Origin: Bacillota bacterium
GTDB lineage: Bacteria; Bacillota; Clostridia; Lachnospirales; Lachnospiraceae
NCBI GenBank assembly: GCA_023415055.1
Contig: JAEZLZ010000065.1
Location: 93,582 to 157,581, forward strand
Length of the DNA: 64,000 nucleotides
Reading direction: 5' to 3'
A model generated the notes under the pieces. The model saw only the letters and a list, made by a program, of their open reading frames with translations. It made no database searches and was not told the DNA's origin. This document shows positions 24,262-34,330 of the stretch, in pieces (within the stretch, counting starts at the first letter, position 1; the number at the start of each line of letters is the position of its first letter). The position numbers were made by a program, and so were the translations under genes.

Positions 24262-24545
24262 CATTCTTATGCATCTTGCACTTCTGTTGTGCTTTACTAT
24301 TCTTTTGTACTTACCGCTCATATGTGCTTTACAGTTCTTATGTACTTTACTGTTCTGCTGTACTTTACTATTCTTTTGTGCTTTCTACTCTTATGTAATT
24401 TACTGCTCTCATGTGCTTTACTGTTCTCATGTACTATACTGTTCTGTTGTACTTTATTATTCTTTAGTGCTTTACTGAGCTTATGTACTTTACCGCTCTC
24501 ATGTACTATACTGTTCTTTTGTACCTACAGTTCTTATGTACCTTA
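24262..24545. repeat. Degenerate 18-bp tandem repeat (about 15 copies)
   Basis: The unit TCTTATGTACTTTACTGT recurs with substitutions (TCTCATGTGCTTTACTGT, TCTGTTGTACTTTATTAT, and so on), with occasional 1-3 nt length differences. It lies between the yaaL terminator and the fliS 3' end. Two plus-strand frames run through it, but no ribosome binding site precedes any start, so I treat it as non-coding. Confidence 0.85.
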
Positions 24546-24619
24546 GGGTAATTTCAGTGAATCTTCTTCTTTCGTACCTCAGACGATTTTTTCGTACATT
24601 TCTTCCTTCGTAACGGCTT

Positions 24620-25099
24620 TTATGCAATGAACCCTCTGCTTCGGCTGTTCGGATCAATATTAGTTTCATTGAGGTAGCCTCTGCCATAGGTTAAGCCCGC
24701 ATAGACCTGCTGGGTATTGCGCATCATAGGCCCGCTATGATCGGTTTTCGTCACACCTTCAAAACCCACCAGCAGCTTGTTCATAATGCTTTCTGCACTG
24801 TCCAGTGAATCAGGGATTCTACGAACAATCGCTTGAATAATACGTTTATTCACAAACAGATATAAACTGAGTAAATCATAGGATATGGAATAGCTGTAAT
24901 TTAAGGTTGCCTGAAGCTCTGTCACATACTTTTGCGCCAGCTTCAGCTCCTTATCAAAACCGGTCATGTCACCTTTTGCAAAGGCTTCTCTTGCTTCCTT
25001 AAGCTCTGTCAGAATCATTTCATAGAGAACCACGGTCAATTCACTTTTGGAAGCCTGCGTCACTCTGACTGAGAATGCTTTCATTGCTTCTTTATTCAT
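24620..25099 (-). CDS. fliS: FliS-like flagellin chaperone
   Basis: A 159-residue protein beginning MNKEAMKAFSVRVTQASKSELTVV, with the FliS pattern of four helices: LTVVLYEMILTELKEAREAF, a K-rich helix, LNYSYSISYDLLSLYLFVNKRII, and SLDSAESIMNKLLVGF. FliS binds the C-terminal disordered part of flagellin in the cytosol and prevents early polymerisation. The C-terminal 40 residues (TDHSGPMMRNTQQVYAGL onward) extend beyond the usual FliS length of about 130. It follows flagellin by 29 nt with GGAGGT before the ATG, so the two are cotranscribed. Sequence is divergent from model FliS, hence some caution. Confidence 0.82.
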   Translation of the reverse strand: MNKEAMKAFSVRVTQASKSELTVVLYEMILTELKEAREAFAKGDMTGFDKELKLAQKYVTELQATLNYSYSISYDLLSLYLFVNKRIIQAIVRRIPDSLDSAESIMNKLLVGFEGVTKTDHSGPMMRNTQQVYAGLTYGRGYLNETNIDPNSRSRGFIA

Positions 25100-25128
25100 A
25101 GACTCCTACCTCCGATCAGACCAGATAA

Positions 25129-26688
25129 TTACTGCTGCAATAAGGAAAGAATTGTCTGTGGTCTTTGGTTGGACTGTGCCAGCATGGAGGTACCAGCCTG
25201 AGCAAGTACATTCTTCTGTGTATAGTTTGCCATCTCCTCTGCCATATCCACGTCTTCGATACGGGATAGAGATTCCGTCATATTCTCGGAGGTTGTGTCA
25301 AGGTTTGAGATAGAATGCTCCAGACGGTTCTGGTAAGCACCAAGTTTGGAACGGATCGCGGATACTGTATTGATTGCGGTATCAAGTAACGTGATTGCTT
25401 CCTGCGCACCTGCTGCCGTACCGATATTAATCTTATCTACACCTAAGGTAGCGGGGGTTACTTCCGGAATTCTCACTGCCATAGTCTGTCCTTCATTTGC
25501 ACCGATCTGAAGATCCATAGGACCGGCATCCAGAACAGATACAATGACTGTTTCGTCACCACCGGGAGTATCGATAACTCCTTGAGTGGGAGCTGTCGTT
25601 GCATCTGGAATGGTGGTATCATCAAAGGTAGTTCCGGTGGTTCCGGGAGCCACTTCAAACACCATCTTAAAATCATTACTGTCAGACACCGTAACCTTAT
25701 TCCCATCCACTGATATGGTAGCGGTTTTATTGAACTGAGAAGGAGCTGTGGTGATGATGTCGGCTTGTGCATCAATGCCATTAGATTTAGCGCCTGCAAT
25801 GGTGAGACCTAACAAACCGCACAGGTTTTCGTTATCACAGAATACCTCTACAGACTGGCTGGAGCCATAATTTCTGGATACAAATACCAGACGATCTGTC
25901 GTAGCCAAAGTCTTTGGAACAAAACCCGCCATATCTGCTGAACCGGTAGTTGCTGTCGCAGAGCTGGAAGCAAATACATTGATACCCACATTATCACAGG
26001 CTTCTTGGATCTTCGCAAAGACGTCATCCATGGTATCATCTTTTTCAATCTTCACTGTCTCACCGTTGATGTTTACGGTTCCCACAAGAGAAACCGGAGA
26101 ATCTGGTATCTTACCATCCGCTGTTAAACCTGTGAAATCCGTTATATTACCCACAAGAACCGCTTGTCTAGCATCCTCGGTAATGGTTACATTATATTGT
26201 CCTACATCGACGGAATCCGATAGGGATACCAGCGCCACATTATTATTACTGGAATAGGATTTCCGATCGATATTACCATCCAATAAGGTCATAGTATTGA
26301 ATTCTGTGGTTTTCGATATTCGAGTGATTTCCTCATTTAGCTGATCGATTTCTGATTGTATTGCAATACGATCATCTGTCGTATAGGTACCGTTGGCTGA
26401 CTGCACTGCAAGCTCTCTCATTCTCTGAAGCATAGACTCTACTTCTACTAATGCACCTTCTGCAGTCTGAATAACCGAGATACCGTCCGAGGCATTTCTG
26501 GATGCCTGGTCAAGACCGGAGATCTGTGTTCTCATCTTTTCAGAAATTGCTAAGCCTGCAGAGTCATCTGCCGCACTATTAATGCGGTAACCTGAAGATA
26601 ATTTCTCTAAGCTCTGGTCCAGTAAGCTGTTTGTTTTTGTAAGTTGGTTGTTTGCCTTTAATGCCGAAATGTTATGGTTGATTCTCAT
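25129..26688 (-). CDS. Flagellin
   Basis: This is the filament subunit of the flagellum, exported by the flagellar type III system. It has 519 residues. The conserved D0/D1 N-terminus is MRINHNISALKANNQL with LSSGYRINSAADDSAGLAISEKMRTQI; the C-terminus is DVDMAEEMANYTQKNVLAQAGTSMLAQSNQ. The middle (about 150-420) is a variable D2/D3 region rich in Thr, Ser, Asp and Gly. It starts at ATG 26688 with AGGTGAT upstream. It is the only flagellin here. FliS follows at once. Confidence 0.96.
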   Translation of the reverse strand: MRINHNISALKANNQLTKTNSLLDQSLEKLSSGYRINSAADDSAGLAISEKMRTQISGLDQASRNASDGISVIQTAEGALVEVESMLQRMRELAVQSANGTYTTDDRIAIQSEIDQLNEEITRISKTTEFNTMTLLDGNIDRKSYSSNNNVALVSLSDSVDVGQYNVTITEDARQAVLVGNITDFTGLTADGKIPDSPVSLVGTVNINGETVKIEKDDTMDDVFAKIQEACDNVGINVFASSSATATTGSADMAGFVPKTLATTDRLVFVSRNYGSSQSVEVFCDNENLCGLLGLTIAGAKSNGIDAQADIITTAPSQFNKTATISVDGNKVTVSDSNDFKMVFEVAPGTTGTTFDDTTIPDATTAPTQGVIDTPGGDETVIVSVLDAGPMDLQIGANEGQTMAVRIPEVTPATLGVDKINIGTAAGAQEAITLLDTAINTVSAIRSKLGAYQNRLEHSISNLDTTSENMTESLSRIEDVDMAEEMANYTQKNVLAQAGTSMLAQSNQRPQTILSLLQQ

Positions 26689-26820
26689 TATGTATCACCT
26701 AATCCCTTTCTGTTCCGGCTGCCATCCCCCTCCGTGTAATGATGGTTCGCACGATATTATTCTTAGTTTAATTTAAGTCTTTAGTTCAGCGACCTCCGTG
26801 TAGCCGAATGATATCTATTT

Positions 26821-29800
26821 TCAAGTTTCTGCGTTGTCCGCAGTATTCTCTGCCAAGCGCACCATCTGCACCATGGCCTTTGCTAATCGGTACAGGGAGC
26901 GTTCGGTCTCTTTACCGGTTGTAATACCCTGTCCTGTGGTTTGTGGATTCGGATAGCCGTAATTGTCCTTCTCTTTACCCGTGATACCAAAATCCAATTG
27001 TTTTAAGTTTATGTTGTATTCCTTAACTGCTTTGTCAATCACTGCGGATTGTGCTTGAAGCTTCTCTACTCCGTCCCGTCGGTCGCAGGCGATAAAGCCT
27101 ACCAGATTATGATCTTTCAGAGAGAACTCTGCTTTGATATCACCCAGCTCTTCGGACCATGCCGTAACGGATACCCGACCAGAAATCTGGCCTCCGTGAA
27201 GGATTGTCAGGTTCATATTTGTGATACCTTTATCGGTCTCAACCGGTATCTGATAGAATTCTCTGGAAGCCAGCTGCCTTAAGAAGGTAATCTGTTGTCC
27301 GATGCTTCGAAGCTCTGTCAGCTTATTACGATCCAGTGTCTCCTCAGAACATGCCCTGGTCAGAGTTTCCTTTGCCTGTGCCTCTAAGCTTTCATAAGCT
27401 TCGTTCATGGAAGACTTGTCGAATAATGTATCGGATACTTCGTTGATTTCCTTTAGTACATTTTCCGAATTTTCATCATTATTTTCATTCTGTCTCTTTA
27501 AAAGTCTTACAATCGGTGACAGACCATTGCTTAGAATATGGTTTGCTATCATGATGTTCTGAGGTGATCCGGTCATCTGATAGTCGTTCAAGAATCGAAG
27601 AGATTGTTCTGAGCCTTTACCGAGTTCACGAAGCTGTGCTACCTTCCCAGCATACAGCTCACCGGTAGTATTCTCCGTCTCTTCTGTGTTCTTAAGCTGT
27701 TCCAACAGCTTCTCTACCGGTATATTCTTGATGGTTTCCCACAATCCTGCATTTTCTGTTCCCATCCCAGCACTTTGGCTTAATACGGTATCCATCAAAT
27801 TTGGAGTTGTCCCGGACTGCAGCATGTCCTGCGAAAGACTCTGAAGCTTCTGGGGTGATATCTCCTCTGTTAGCTGCTTCAGAATCCGATTCAGGTACTT
27901 CGTCTGCTGTTCAATTTGTGTTTCCTTTTCCTTTGCCTCAGCAATCGCTTCTGTGGTGCTGTCGGTAAAGCTCTTCAGCTGTTCAGAGATACTCTCCGTT
28001 CCTCTCTTAAGTTCTGCTACCAATCCAAATTCATCATTGATGACTGCAGATATTCTGCCTTTCCTGCCTGTCTGAAGTGCTGTGAGCAAGTGGGACAGCG
28101 TCACTTCCTGATCTGCTTTAATTACGGAGCCCAATGCTGCCCCATCGGATTTTTCCACTTGATAGAGAAGTCGGTATACACCAATATATGCCTTGCGGTC
28201 TTCGGGGGTTATCTGATTGTCCTTCTCCAACTTATAAAGGTAGGTGCTGAAGCGGTCTTCCGAAGTAATTCCCTGTTCCTCCTTCATGTGGTCAATCGTT
28301 TGATTCAGTTCGTCAATCGGCATATTCAAGGGATTTAATCCCTCTTTGATCATTCTGACCGTAACTGCAGGGTGCAGATTTTGAATTAAAGATGTCACTT
28401 CCTGATCAAAAGCTTTTACTCGGTCGAGGTTTTCCGTTGTTATCTCCATCTGGTTATAGCCAAGAATTCGAACCGCTCTTTTATTTGCCTCCGTATTCTC
28501 TATGCTTAACTCTTCTAGCAGTGAATCCATATTTGTAAAGGCCTTTTTAATTGAATCGCCATACCTGGCATCCGGTACAGTTGCAAGTGTCTCATAAGCA
28601 ATTCCCGCTTTTGCGTAATCTGCCTGTAGTCTTGCTCCGCTTGTAATCAGCTCCGGTATCGTCTGTTCCACATTTTGTGTAAGCGTTGCACCCAGGACAG
28701 AGCTTGGAAGCTTTCTTAACTGCTCCATACTCTGCGTTGTGGTCTTCAACGTATCGATTGCAGAGGGCGTGCCTTCCGCCTCCGCTTCGCTTAAGAGTCT
28801 CTTGTAATAGCTGTCTTCCAGTTTACGAAGCTCTTCTACCACCTTTTCTAACTTCTCGGTTTCGATAGAAATTCCCTTCTTCACCAGTCTCCCGGCTGCT
28901 TCCACCGTCATCTTCAGGCGGATTTCTTCCAGCTGTCTCCGTGCCTTCGTCTGCTCATATTCATCCCGAGTCAACGGATTTTCTTCTGTAGGAGGATTCT
29001 CCAAAGTCAAAGGAGCATCCATCTCTTTTGCAGGTAGGATCTCCCTTTCAATTACCTGTTCCTCTATTAATTTACCAGTATCTTCAGCCGGTATCTTTCC
29101 TTTAGCAATTCCTTCCTGTACCTGGGCCAGCTTTTTAATATTAAGCTCCAGCCTCTCCCTAACAGCGTAGTTCACTGCCTCATTACCAATAGAGTTGATG
29201 TCCGATAGAATCTGATGAATCGCAGGAATACTCTCATTAGCCAGAGATACATCCTCCGGTGCAGTGCCACTCTTCATGCCATCGAGTATCCGATCCAGAA
29301 TCCTATTCGGATCTGTGTTCTGCTTAATCTCACCCAGTTGCACCTTATAGGTAAACGTCCTTACCGTAAGTGGAAGCTTATTCTCCAGAAGCCACCTTGC
29401 ATCCGCCAGCTTCTCCTGTGTAACCTCATATCCGGCGTCTTGGATTACTGCTTTTACCTGGTCCTTAAGCTCTGTCCATTCCTGGTCGGTTAGCTCCTCT
29501 ACTTTCTCTGTATGCTTACTGTTTTGGCTATAATATGCCTTATAGATATTCTCAAGAGTTGGTTCGACGTCCTTTCGAATAAGATACTTCATTGCTTTTT
29601 CATCTATGCAAGATACCGTATCACTTAAGGTTAACGCTTTACTGATACGGTCTAGATTCTGCTTCGTTACGGGAAGATTCTCTTCCCTTAGTCTTACTGT
29701 CAGTTCCGTCTCCCCTATCTTCTTAGCGGTAGTTTCTCTCCTTACCACCGCATCCTTCTGTGAGGGATACTGCCTATCTGATTTTATACGATTAATTGCC

Positions 29801-30327
29801 TCATATAAGCCACCAATGGACATCGTCTCTACCGGGAAGCCCTCTGCTTCCAACGCCTTATAATCCTGCTCCGTGAATCTGAGTCCGATCTCCTCCAGTT
29901 TCAGAATGCTCTCCCGAGTATTATTCTTTTTTTCTGCTTTCTTCAATTTCTGTTCCTTCTGCGTAAGAACAGTCTCCCAGTCGGTCTCCTTTACCTTGAG
30001 TCCCTTGACGATCTTACGAAGTTCCTTCACATTACCGGTAAGAAGTCTCAGTTCAACCTCTGAACCATATGCTCTGACCACCTCAAACGCCTTCTTCTCT
30101 CCGGGAATTACATTTTGAAGTACTTCCTTGGAAGCGATTACCTTCTGCCCGCCAAAATCAAGCGTTACCTGCTCTTCTACAGAGACGACGGTACCCGTAA
30201 CTATTTGGCCCGGTGTCAGTTTTGCAAGACTATCTTTATTTTTATCATTTTCAACAGCCGCAGTTGTCCCGTTATTCTTGCCGACAGCCATCTCATTGCC
30301 TATTTCCACCGAAATACTATTATTCAT
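26821..30327 (-). CDS. DUF6240 domain protein, giant flagellar-locus protein
   Basis: A 1168-residue soluble protein with no signal peptide or membrane helix. It is rich in Glu/Lys and built of many helical stretches (for example EQTKARRQLEEIRLKMTVEA). The C-terminus, from about residue 1030 (ASREFYQIPVETDKGITNMNL through AEFSLKDHNLVGFIACDRRDG), resembles the C-terminal domain of FliK hook-length control proteins in beta-strand layout. This may mean a role in flagellar export or hook-length control; that part is inference. I start at ATG 30327, where GGAGG is 5 nt upstream, instead of 30342. It lies upstream of flagellin on the same strand. Confidence 0.75.
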   Translation of the reverse strand: MNNSISVEIGNEMAVGKNNGTTAAVENDKNKDSLAKLTPGQIVTGTVVSVEEQVTLDFGGQKVIASKEVLQNVIPGEKKAFEVVRAYGSEVELRLLTGNVKELRKIVKGLKVKETDWETVLTQKEQKLKKAEKKNNTRESILKLEEIGLRFTEQDYKALEAEGFPVETMSIGGLYEAINRIKSDRQYPSQKDAVVRRETTAKKIGETELTVRLREENLPVTKQNLDRISKALTLSDTVSCIDEKAMKYLIRKDVEPTLENIYKAYYSQNSKHTEKVEELTDQEWTELKDQVKAVIQDAGYEVTQEKLADARWLLENKLPLTVRTFTYKVQLGEIKQNTDPNRILDRILDGMKSGTAPEDVSLANESIPAIHQILSDINSIGNEAVNYAVRERLELNIKKLAQVQEGIAKGKIPAEDTGKLIEEQVIEREILPAKEMDAPLTLENPPTEENPLTRDEYEQTKARRQLEEIRLKMTVEAAGRLVKKGISIETEKLEKVVEELRKLEDSYYKRLLSEAEAEGTPSAIDTLKTTTQSMEQLRKLPSSVLGATLTQNVEQTIPELITSGARLQADYAKAGIAYETLATVPDARYGDSIKKAFTNMDSLLEELSIENTEANKRAVRILGYNQMEITTENLDRVKAFDQEVTSLIQNLHPAVTVRMIKEGLNPLNMPIDELNQTIDHMKEEQGITSEDRFSTYLYKLEKDNQITPEDRKAYIGVYRLLYQVEKSDGAALGSVIKADQEVTLSHLLTALQTGRKGRISAVINDEFGLVAELKRGTESISEQLKSFTDSTTEAIAEAKEKETQIEQQTKYLNRILKQLTEEISPQKLQSLSQDMLQSGTTPNLMDTVLSQSAGMGTENAGLWETIKNIPVEKLLEQLKNTEETENTTGELYAGKVAQLRELGKGSEQSLRFLNDYQMTGSPQNIMIANHILSNGLSPIVRLLKRQNENNDENSENVLKEINEVSDTLFDKSSMNEAYESLEAQAKETLTRACSEETLDRNKLTELRSIGQQITFLRQLASREFYQIPVETDKGITNMNLTILHGGQISGRVSVTAWSEELGDIKAEFSLKDHNLVGFIACDRRDGVEKLQAQSAVIDKAVKEYNINLKQLDFGITGKEKDNYGYPNPQTTGQGITTGKETERSLYRLAKAMVQMVRLAENTADNAET

Positions 30328-30541
30328 CGTTACCTCCATCATGCCAAAGAAACATGATTCATCATCACGCTTTGTATTTCGGATGAAAAGCCGGAAAACT
30401 TAACCGGACCTTTGACTTATCCCCGGGAGGGAAATATTTCATAGGATGCTTCTTACTTGACAGTATTTCGAATAAATATGAAATAACAATAATTTTATGG
30501 CGAATCCCCTCCGGATATCGCCGTACTACAGGAGGTCCCCC

Positions 30542-32305
30542 ATGCGTATAGCGCTTAGAAAGCGAGTAATTGCCTTCATCTTCGGTCTGTGTCTCATCCT
30601 AACCCTTGGCGGCTGCAGTATTCAGACAAAGCAGGAAAAACAGCAGCACCGATTTGATGATTTTATGAATAATCTGTTTTTGCAAGAGGTTCAATCCGAT
30701 AGTCTCTCTCTGAATTATACCCTTGCAGAACCGGAGAATTACGGTATCAATCAAACGGAAGCCACCTTTGGTGAGTATAGCATCAGCCATATGAAGGAAG
30801 AACATGTAATATCAGAAAATGAGCTGAATCACCTACAGACTTTTGATTATGAGCTCCTGACCAAGGACCAGAAGCTGACCTATGATATTGTAAAACAATA
30901 TCTTGAGATGGATCTGGCGCTTGGTAAATATAATTACTACTATGAGTGCCTTGGTCCAACTACCGGAATCCAGGCTCAGCTTCCGATTCTTCTTGCTGAA
31001 TACAGCTTCTACAAGAAGAAGGATATCGATGAATATCTCAGTCTTCTCCCCGGAATTTATGATTATTTCTCCGACATCATTCAGTTTGAACAGGAGAAAT
31101 CTGCACAGGGGCTTTTTATGAGTGATGCTGTTGCAGAACGAATTATTGCTCAATGTGAAGCCTTTATTGCTGATCCCGGAAACAATTTTTTGATTACCTA
31201 CTTTAACGAGAAAATCTCAGGGTATACGAATCTATCCGAGAAAGTGAAGTCTGAATATAAAGCAGCAAACAGGGAAATAATCATTACTAGTGTTATTCCC
31301 GCCTATGAGATGCTGATTGAAGCCTTACAGGCGTTAAAAGGTACAGGAACCAATGACGCTGGACTATACTATTATCCAGAGGGCAAAGACTATTATGCCT
31401 GTCTCGCAAAATATAAAACCGGCTCCAATAAGAGCATGGAGGAGATGATCAATCTACTGGAAACCGCCATTACCGACGGTATCGTAGACATTACTTCACT
31501 TACACTGACTGATAAGAAAATCATTGATAAATATATGGATTTCAATTCCTTTCCTATTACAGACCCTAAGGATATCCTCCTTGATTTAAAATCTGATATT
31601 GCGAATGATTTTCCTCAGACTGTACCAGTGAGCTGCAGATTCAAATATGTACCGGAATCTCTGGCGAATTATTTAAGCCCGGCTATGTATCTGGTGCCTC
31701 CCATCGACAACTATCAGAATAATGATATTTACATCAACGGAAAGGATGAAAAGACCCTTTCTATGATCTACACCACCGTAGCACATGAGGGTTATCCCGG
31801 TCATATGTATCAGTGTGTTTATTTTCGCAGTAAGAATCCGGCTCCGATCAGGAATGTTCTGAATTTCATGGGTTATGATGAGGGCTGGGCAACCTATGTA
31901 GAGATGGCCTCTTATTACTATGCGGGGTTGGACCAAAACCTGGCTGAGTTCCTGCGCGCCAATAATATCGTAATTCTATGCATGTATGCCCGTGCAGATA
32001 TCGGGATTCATTATGAGGGTTGGTCAAAGAAGACTACAATGAAATATGTGATGAACTATATCGGTGATTCTGATATTGCTGAACTCATCTATAACACCCT
32101 CTTAGAGGAACCGGCAATCTATCTTCCTTATGCCGTAGGGTACCTTGAGATAGAGCAGCTTAAGAGTAAAGCAGCATCTGCTCTGGGTGACAGTTTCGTA
32201 ACCAAGGATTTTCACAAGTTCCTGCTGGATATCGGTCCGGCACAGTTCGGAGTAATTGAGGATTATATGGATGCTTGGATTGACCCTAATTCCAATCAAA
32301 ATTGA
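30542..32305 (+). CDS. DUF885 family lipoprotein (probable metallopeptidase)
   Basis: A 587-residue exported lipoprotein. The signal peptide ends in the lipobox LGGC (Cys at about 25). The DUF885 signatures are TTVAHEGYPGHMYQ near residue 420, containing a HExxxxH-type zinc site, and DEGWATYVEMASYY near 450 with the likely third ligand glutamate. These make it a probable gluzincin-like peptidase at the cell surface. I choose ATG 30542 because AGGAGG lies 6 nt upstream; the listed start at 30497 is 15 codons earlier without such a site. It is monocistronic and divergent from the DUF6240 gene. Substrate unknown. Confidence 0.9.
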   Translation: MRIALRKRVIAFIFGLCLILTLGGCSIQTKQEKQQHRFDDFMNNLFLQEVQSDSLSLNYTLAEPENYGINQTEATFGEYSISHMKEEHVISENELNHLQTFDYELLTKDQKLTYDIVKQYLEMDLALGKYNYYYECLGPTTGIQAQLPILLAEYSFYKKKDIDEYLSLLPGIYDYFSDIIQFEQEKSAQGLFMSDAVAERIIAQCEAFIADPGNNFLITYFNEKISGYTNLSEKVKSEYKAANREIIITSVIPAYEMLIEALQALKGTGTNDAGLYYYPEGKDYYACLAKYKTGSNKSMEEMINLLETAITDGIVDITSLTLTDKKIIDKYMDFNSFPITDPKDILLDLKSDIANDFPQTVPVSCRFKYVPESLANYLSPAMYLVPPIDNYQNNDIYINGKDEKTLSMIYTTVAHEGYPGHMYQCVYFRSKNPAPIRNVLNFMGYDEGWATYVEMASYYYAGLDQNLAEFLRANNIVILCMYARADIGIHYEGWSKKTTMKYVMNYIGDSDIAELIYNTLLEEPAIYLPYAVGYLEIEQLKSKAASALGDSFVTKDFHKFLLDIGPAQFGVIEDYMDAWIDPNSNQN

Positions 32306-32344
32306 AAATCCTATTCAAAATGTCAGATTGTAGTATTTTTAACA

Positions 32345-32373
32345 TTGACATTTACAAGCATCAGTTCTATACT
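32345..32373 (+). promoter_or_regulatory. Sigma-A promoter of pckA
   Basis: TTGACA (32345-32350), a 17-nt spacer and TATACT (32368-32373) lie about 100 nt before the pckA start codon. Confidence 0.8.
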
Positions 32374-32472
32374 TAATATGGCGGACAATTGATAAATATA
32401 CAATTCAAGTTCTATCTATTCCATAAGCAAATCAGAATAATAGAACAATTCAAAAAAATAGGAGGATGTATT

Positions 32473-34128
32473 ATGTCAACAAAAGCGTACTTTAAACATG
32501 ACGAAATCGGCGCAAATAAACCCGGATTTTCCAAGACACGTTCTATCATTGAAGTAGCATTCTATGGTAACAATGTTGTTAAGGTAAATACTCTTAGAGA
32601 GGCTTATGAACTTGCTAAGAATTCACCTGGAACAGTAGTAACTGACATGCCGGTGTACCGCGGTGAGGATTTTGGTCTTGAGAAAGATGCAAAGGTATTA
32701 CTTTTTAATGATGGTTTTGTAACCGGCCGCGCTGCAGCCGCAAGAAAAATTACCGGTGAGCCTGGAGTAGATACCGATAACCTGAATGCTAAGGTTATGG
32801 ATGCGATCTACGACACCAGATACTCCACACTTTATCATGCAGAGGTATTCATTGGCTTAGATCCCGAATTCATGGTTAAAGCTCATTTGTTGATCCCGGA
32901 AGGTGAAGAGAACATCCTCTATTCCTGGATGCTTAACTTCCAGTATATGTCAGACGAATATGTAAGAATGTATAAGGCTTCCAGACCGATTGGTGATGAG
33001 TGCGATATCTACATCTTCTCCAATCCTCAGTGGAAACATCCCGAGCATCCCATGGGATTAACCTATTTCAATACAGCAACAAACTGTGCTGCTCTTCTCG
33101 GTATGAGATACTTCGGCGAGCACAAGAAGGGTACTCTTACCGTTGCTTGGGCAATTGCAAACCGTAACGGTTATGCTTCCTGCCACGGCGGTCAGAAGAG
33201 ATACAACCTTGGCGGTGGCAAGTCCTATGTTGCTTCCGTATTTGGTCTTTCCGGTTCCGGTAAGTCCACAATTACTCATGCAAAGCATGGCGGTAAGTAC
33301 GATGTAACTGTTCTTCATGATGATGCGTTCATCATCAATACCGAGACCGGTTCTTCCATCGCACTGGAGCCCACCTATTTTGATAAGACTCAGGATTATC
33401 CTACCAACTGTGAGGATAACAAATACTTATTAACCGCACAGAACTGTTCCGCAACCTTAGATGATCAGGGTAAGATCGTTCTTGTTACCGAGGATATCCG
33501 TAATGGTAACGGCCGTGCTATCAAATCTAAATTATGGTCTCCGAACCGCGTAGATAAGATCCCCGAAGCAGTAGACTCCATCTTCTGGATTATGAAGGAT
33601 CCCACATTGCCTCCGATCATTAAATTAAAGGGTGCTTCCCTGGCTTCCGTTATGGGTGCTACTCTTGCTACAAAGAGAACTACTGCTGAGCGTCTTGCTC
33701 CTGGTGTTGATCCTAATGCATTAGTTGTTGAGCCCTACGCTAATCCTTTCCGTACCTATCCGTTAGTTAATGACTACGAGAAGTTCAAGAAATTAGTTGG
33801 CGAGAAGAATGTAGATTGCTATGTAATCAATACCGGCGACTTCATGGGTAAGAAGGTTAAACCCGCTGATACCTTAGGAATCATCGAAGCAATCGTTGAA
33901 GGTACCGCTAGCTTCAAGCAATGGGCAGATTTTGAAGACATCGAGATCTTTGAATGGGAAGGTTTTGTTCCTAACTTAGAAGATGCTGAATACAAGGCTC
34001 AGTTAAAGGCTAGAATGCTTGACAGAATTGAGTTTGTACAGTCCAGAGAGACAGATAAGGGTGGCTTCGATAAGCTTCCTGAAGATGCATTAGAAGCTCT
34101 GAAGAAGGTTGTTTCTGAATTAGCTTAA
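32473..34128 (+). CDS. pckA: Phosphoenolpyruvate carboxykinase (ATP)
   Basis: It interconverts oxaloacetate and PEP with ATP/ADP; in anaerobes it often runs toward oxaloacetate for succinate or anaplerosis. The 551-residue protein starts at ATG 32473 (AGGAGG 6 nt upstream). The P-loop GLSGSGKSTITH is at residues 258-269, followed by VTVLHDDAFI with metal-binding aspartates. The substrate segment LLFNDGF is near 76. It belongs to the ATP-type family, not the GTP-type. A promoter lies upstream and a strong terminator downstream; it is monocistronic. Codon use looks optimised, fitting high expression. Confidence 0.95.
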   Translation: MSTKAYFKHDEIGANKPGFSKTRSIIEVAFYGNNVVKVNTLREAYELAKNSPGTVVTDMPVYRGEDFGLEKDAKVLLFNDGFVTGRAAAARKITGEPGVDTDNLNAKVMDAIYDTRYSTLYHAEVFIGLDPEFMVKAHLLIPEGEENILYSWMLNFQYMSDEYVRMYKASRPIGDECDIYIFSNPQWKHPEHPMGLTYFNTATNCAALLGMRYFGEHKKGTLTVAWAIANRNGYASCHGGQKRYNLGGGKSYVASVFGLSGSGKSTITHAKHGGKYDVTVLHDDAFIINTETGSSIALEPTYFDKTQDYPTNCEDNKYLLTAQNCSATLDDQGKIVLVTEDIRNGNGRAIKSKLWSPNRVDKIPEAVDSIFWIMKDPTLPPIIKLKGASLASVMGATLATKRTTAERLAPGVDPNALVVEPYANPFRTYPLVNDYEKFKKLVGEKNVDCYVINTGDFMGKKVKPADTLGIIEAIVEGTASFKQWADFEDIEIFEWEGFVPNLEDAEYKAQLKARMLDRIEFVQSRETDKGGFDKLPEDALEALKKVVSELA

Positions 34129-34175
34129 TTCATTCTAGTGTGTTAAGCGAAGCTGGACCACAATAATATATTGCA

Positions 34176-34227
34176 TAAAACAGCTGTACACAGGGATTGA
34201 AATAATCCTGTATACAGCTGTTTTTTA
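34176..34227 (+). terminator. Terminator of pckA
   Basis: The arms AAAACAGCTGTACACAGGATT-like and AATCCTGTATACAGCTG pair over about 20 bp with one mismatch, followed by TTTTTT. This is a strong intrinsic terminator. Confidence 0.9.
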
Positions 34228-34330
34228 ATGGTGATAATGTGGGCTTCATTAAAAGGGCTCCTCTATTAATGTATTCATTGGTAAACCAATAACATTTAGT
34301 CAATATTATTTTGATAATAATGTCTCTTCT

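Noticed and set aside
24269..24546. Two plus-strand ORFs (Cys/Leu/Tyr-rich) in the 18-bp tandem repeat
   Set aside because: No ribosome binding site, start codons at arbitrary positions, both frames open because of the repeat composition, and no homologous domain seen.
26689..26820. Sigma-28 type promoter for flagellin
   Set aside because: I looked for TAAA with a 15-nt spacer and GCCGATAA on the minus strand, but found no convincing pair.
30457..30480. TTGACA as -35 of the DUF885 lipoprotein gene
   Set aside because: The -35 box is perfect, but I found no -10 box at proper spacing.
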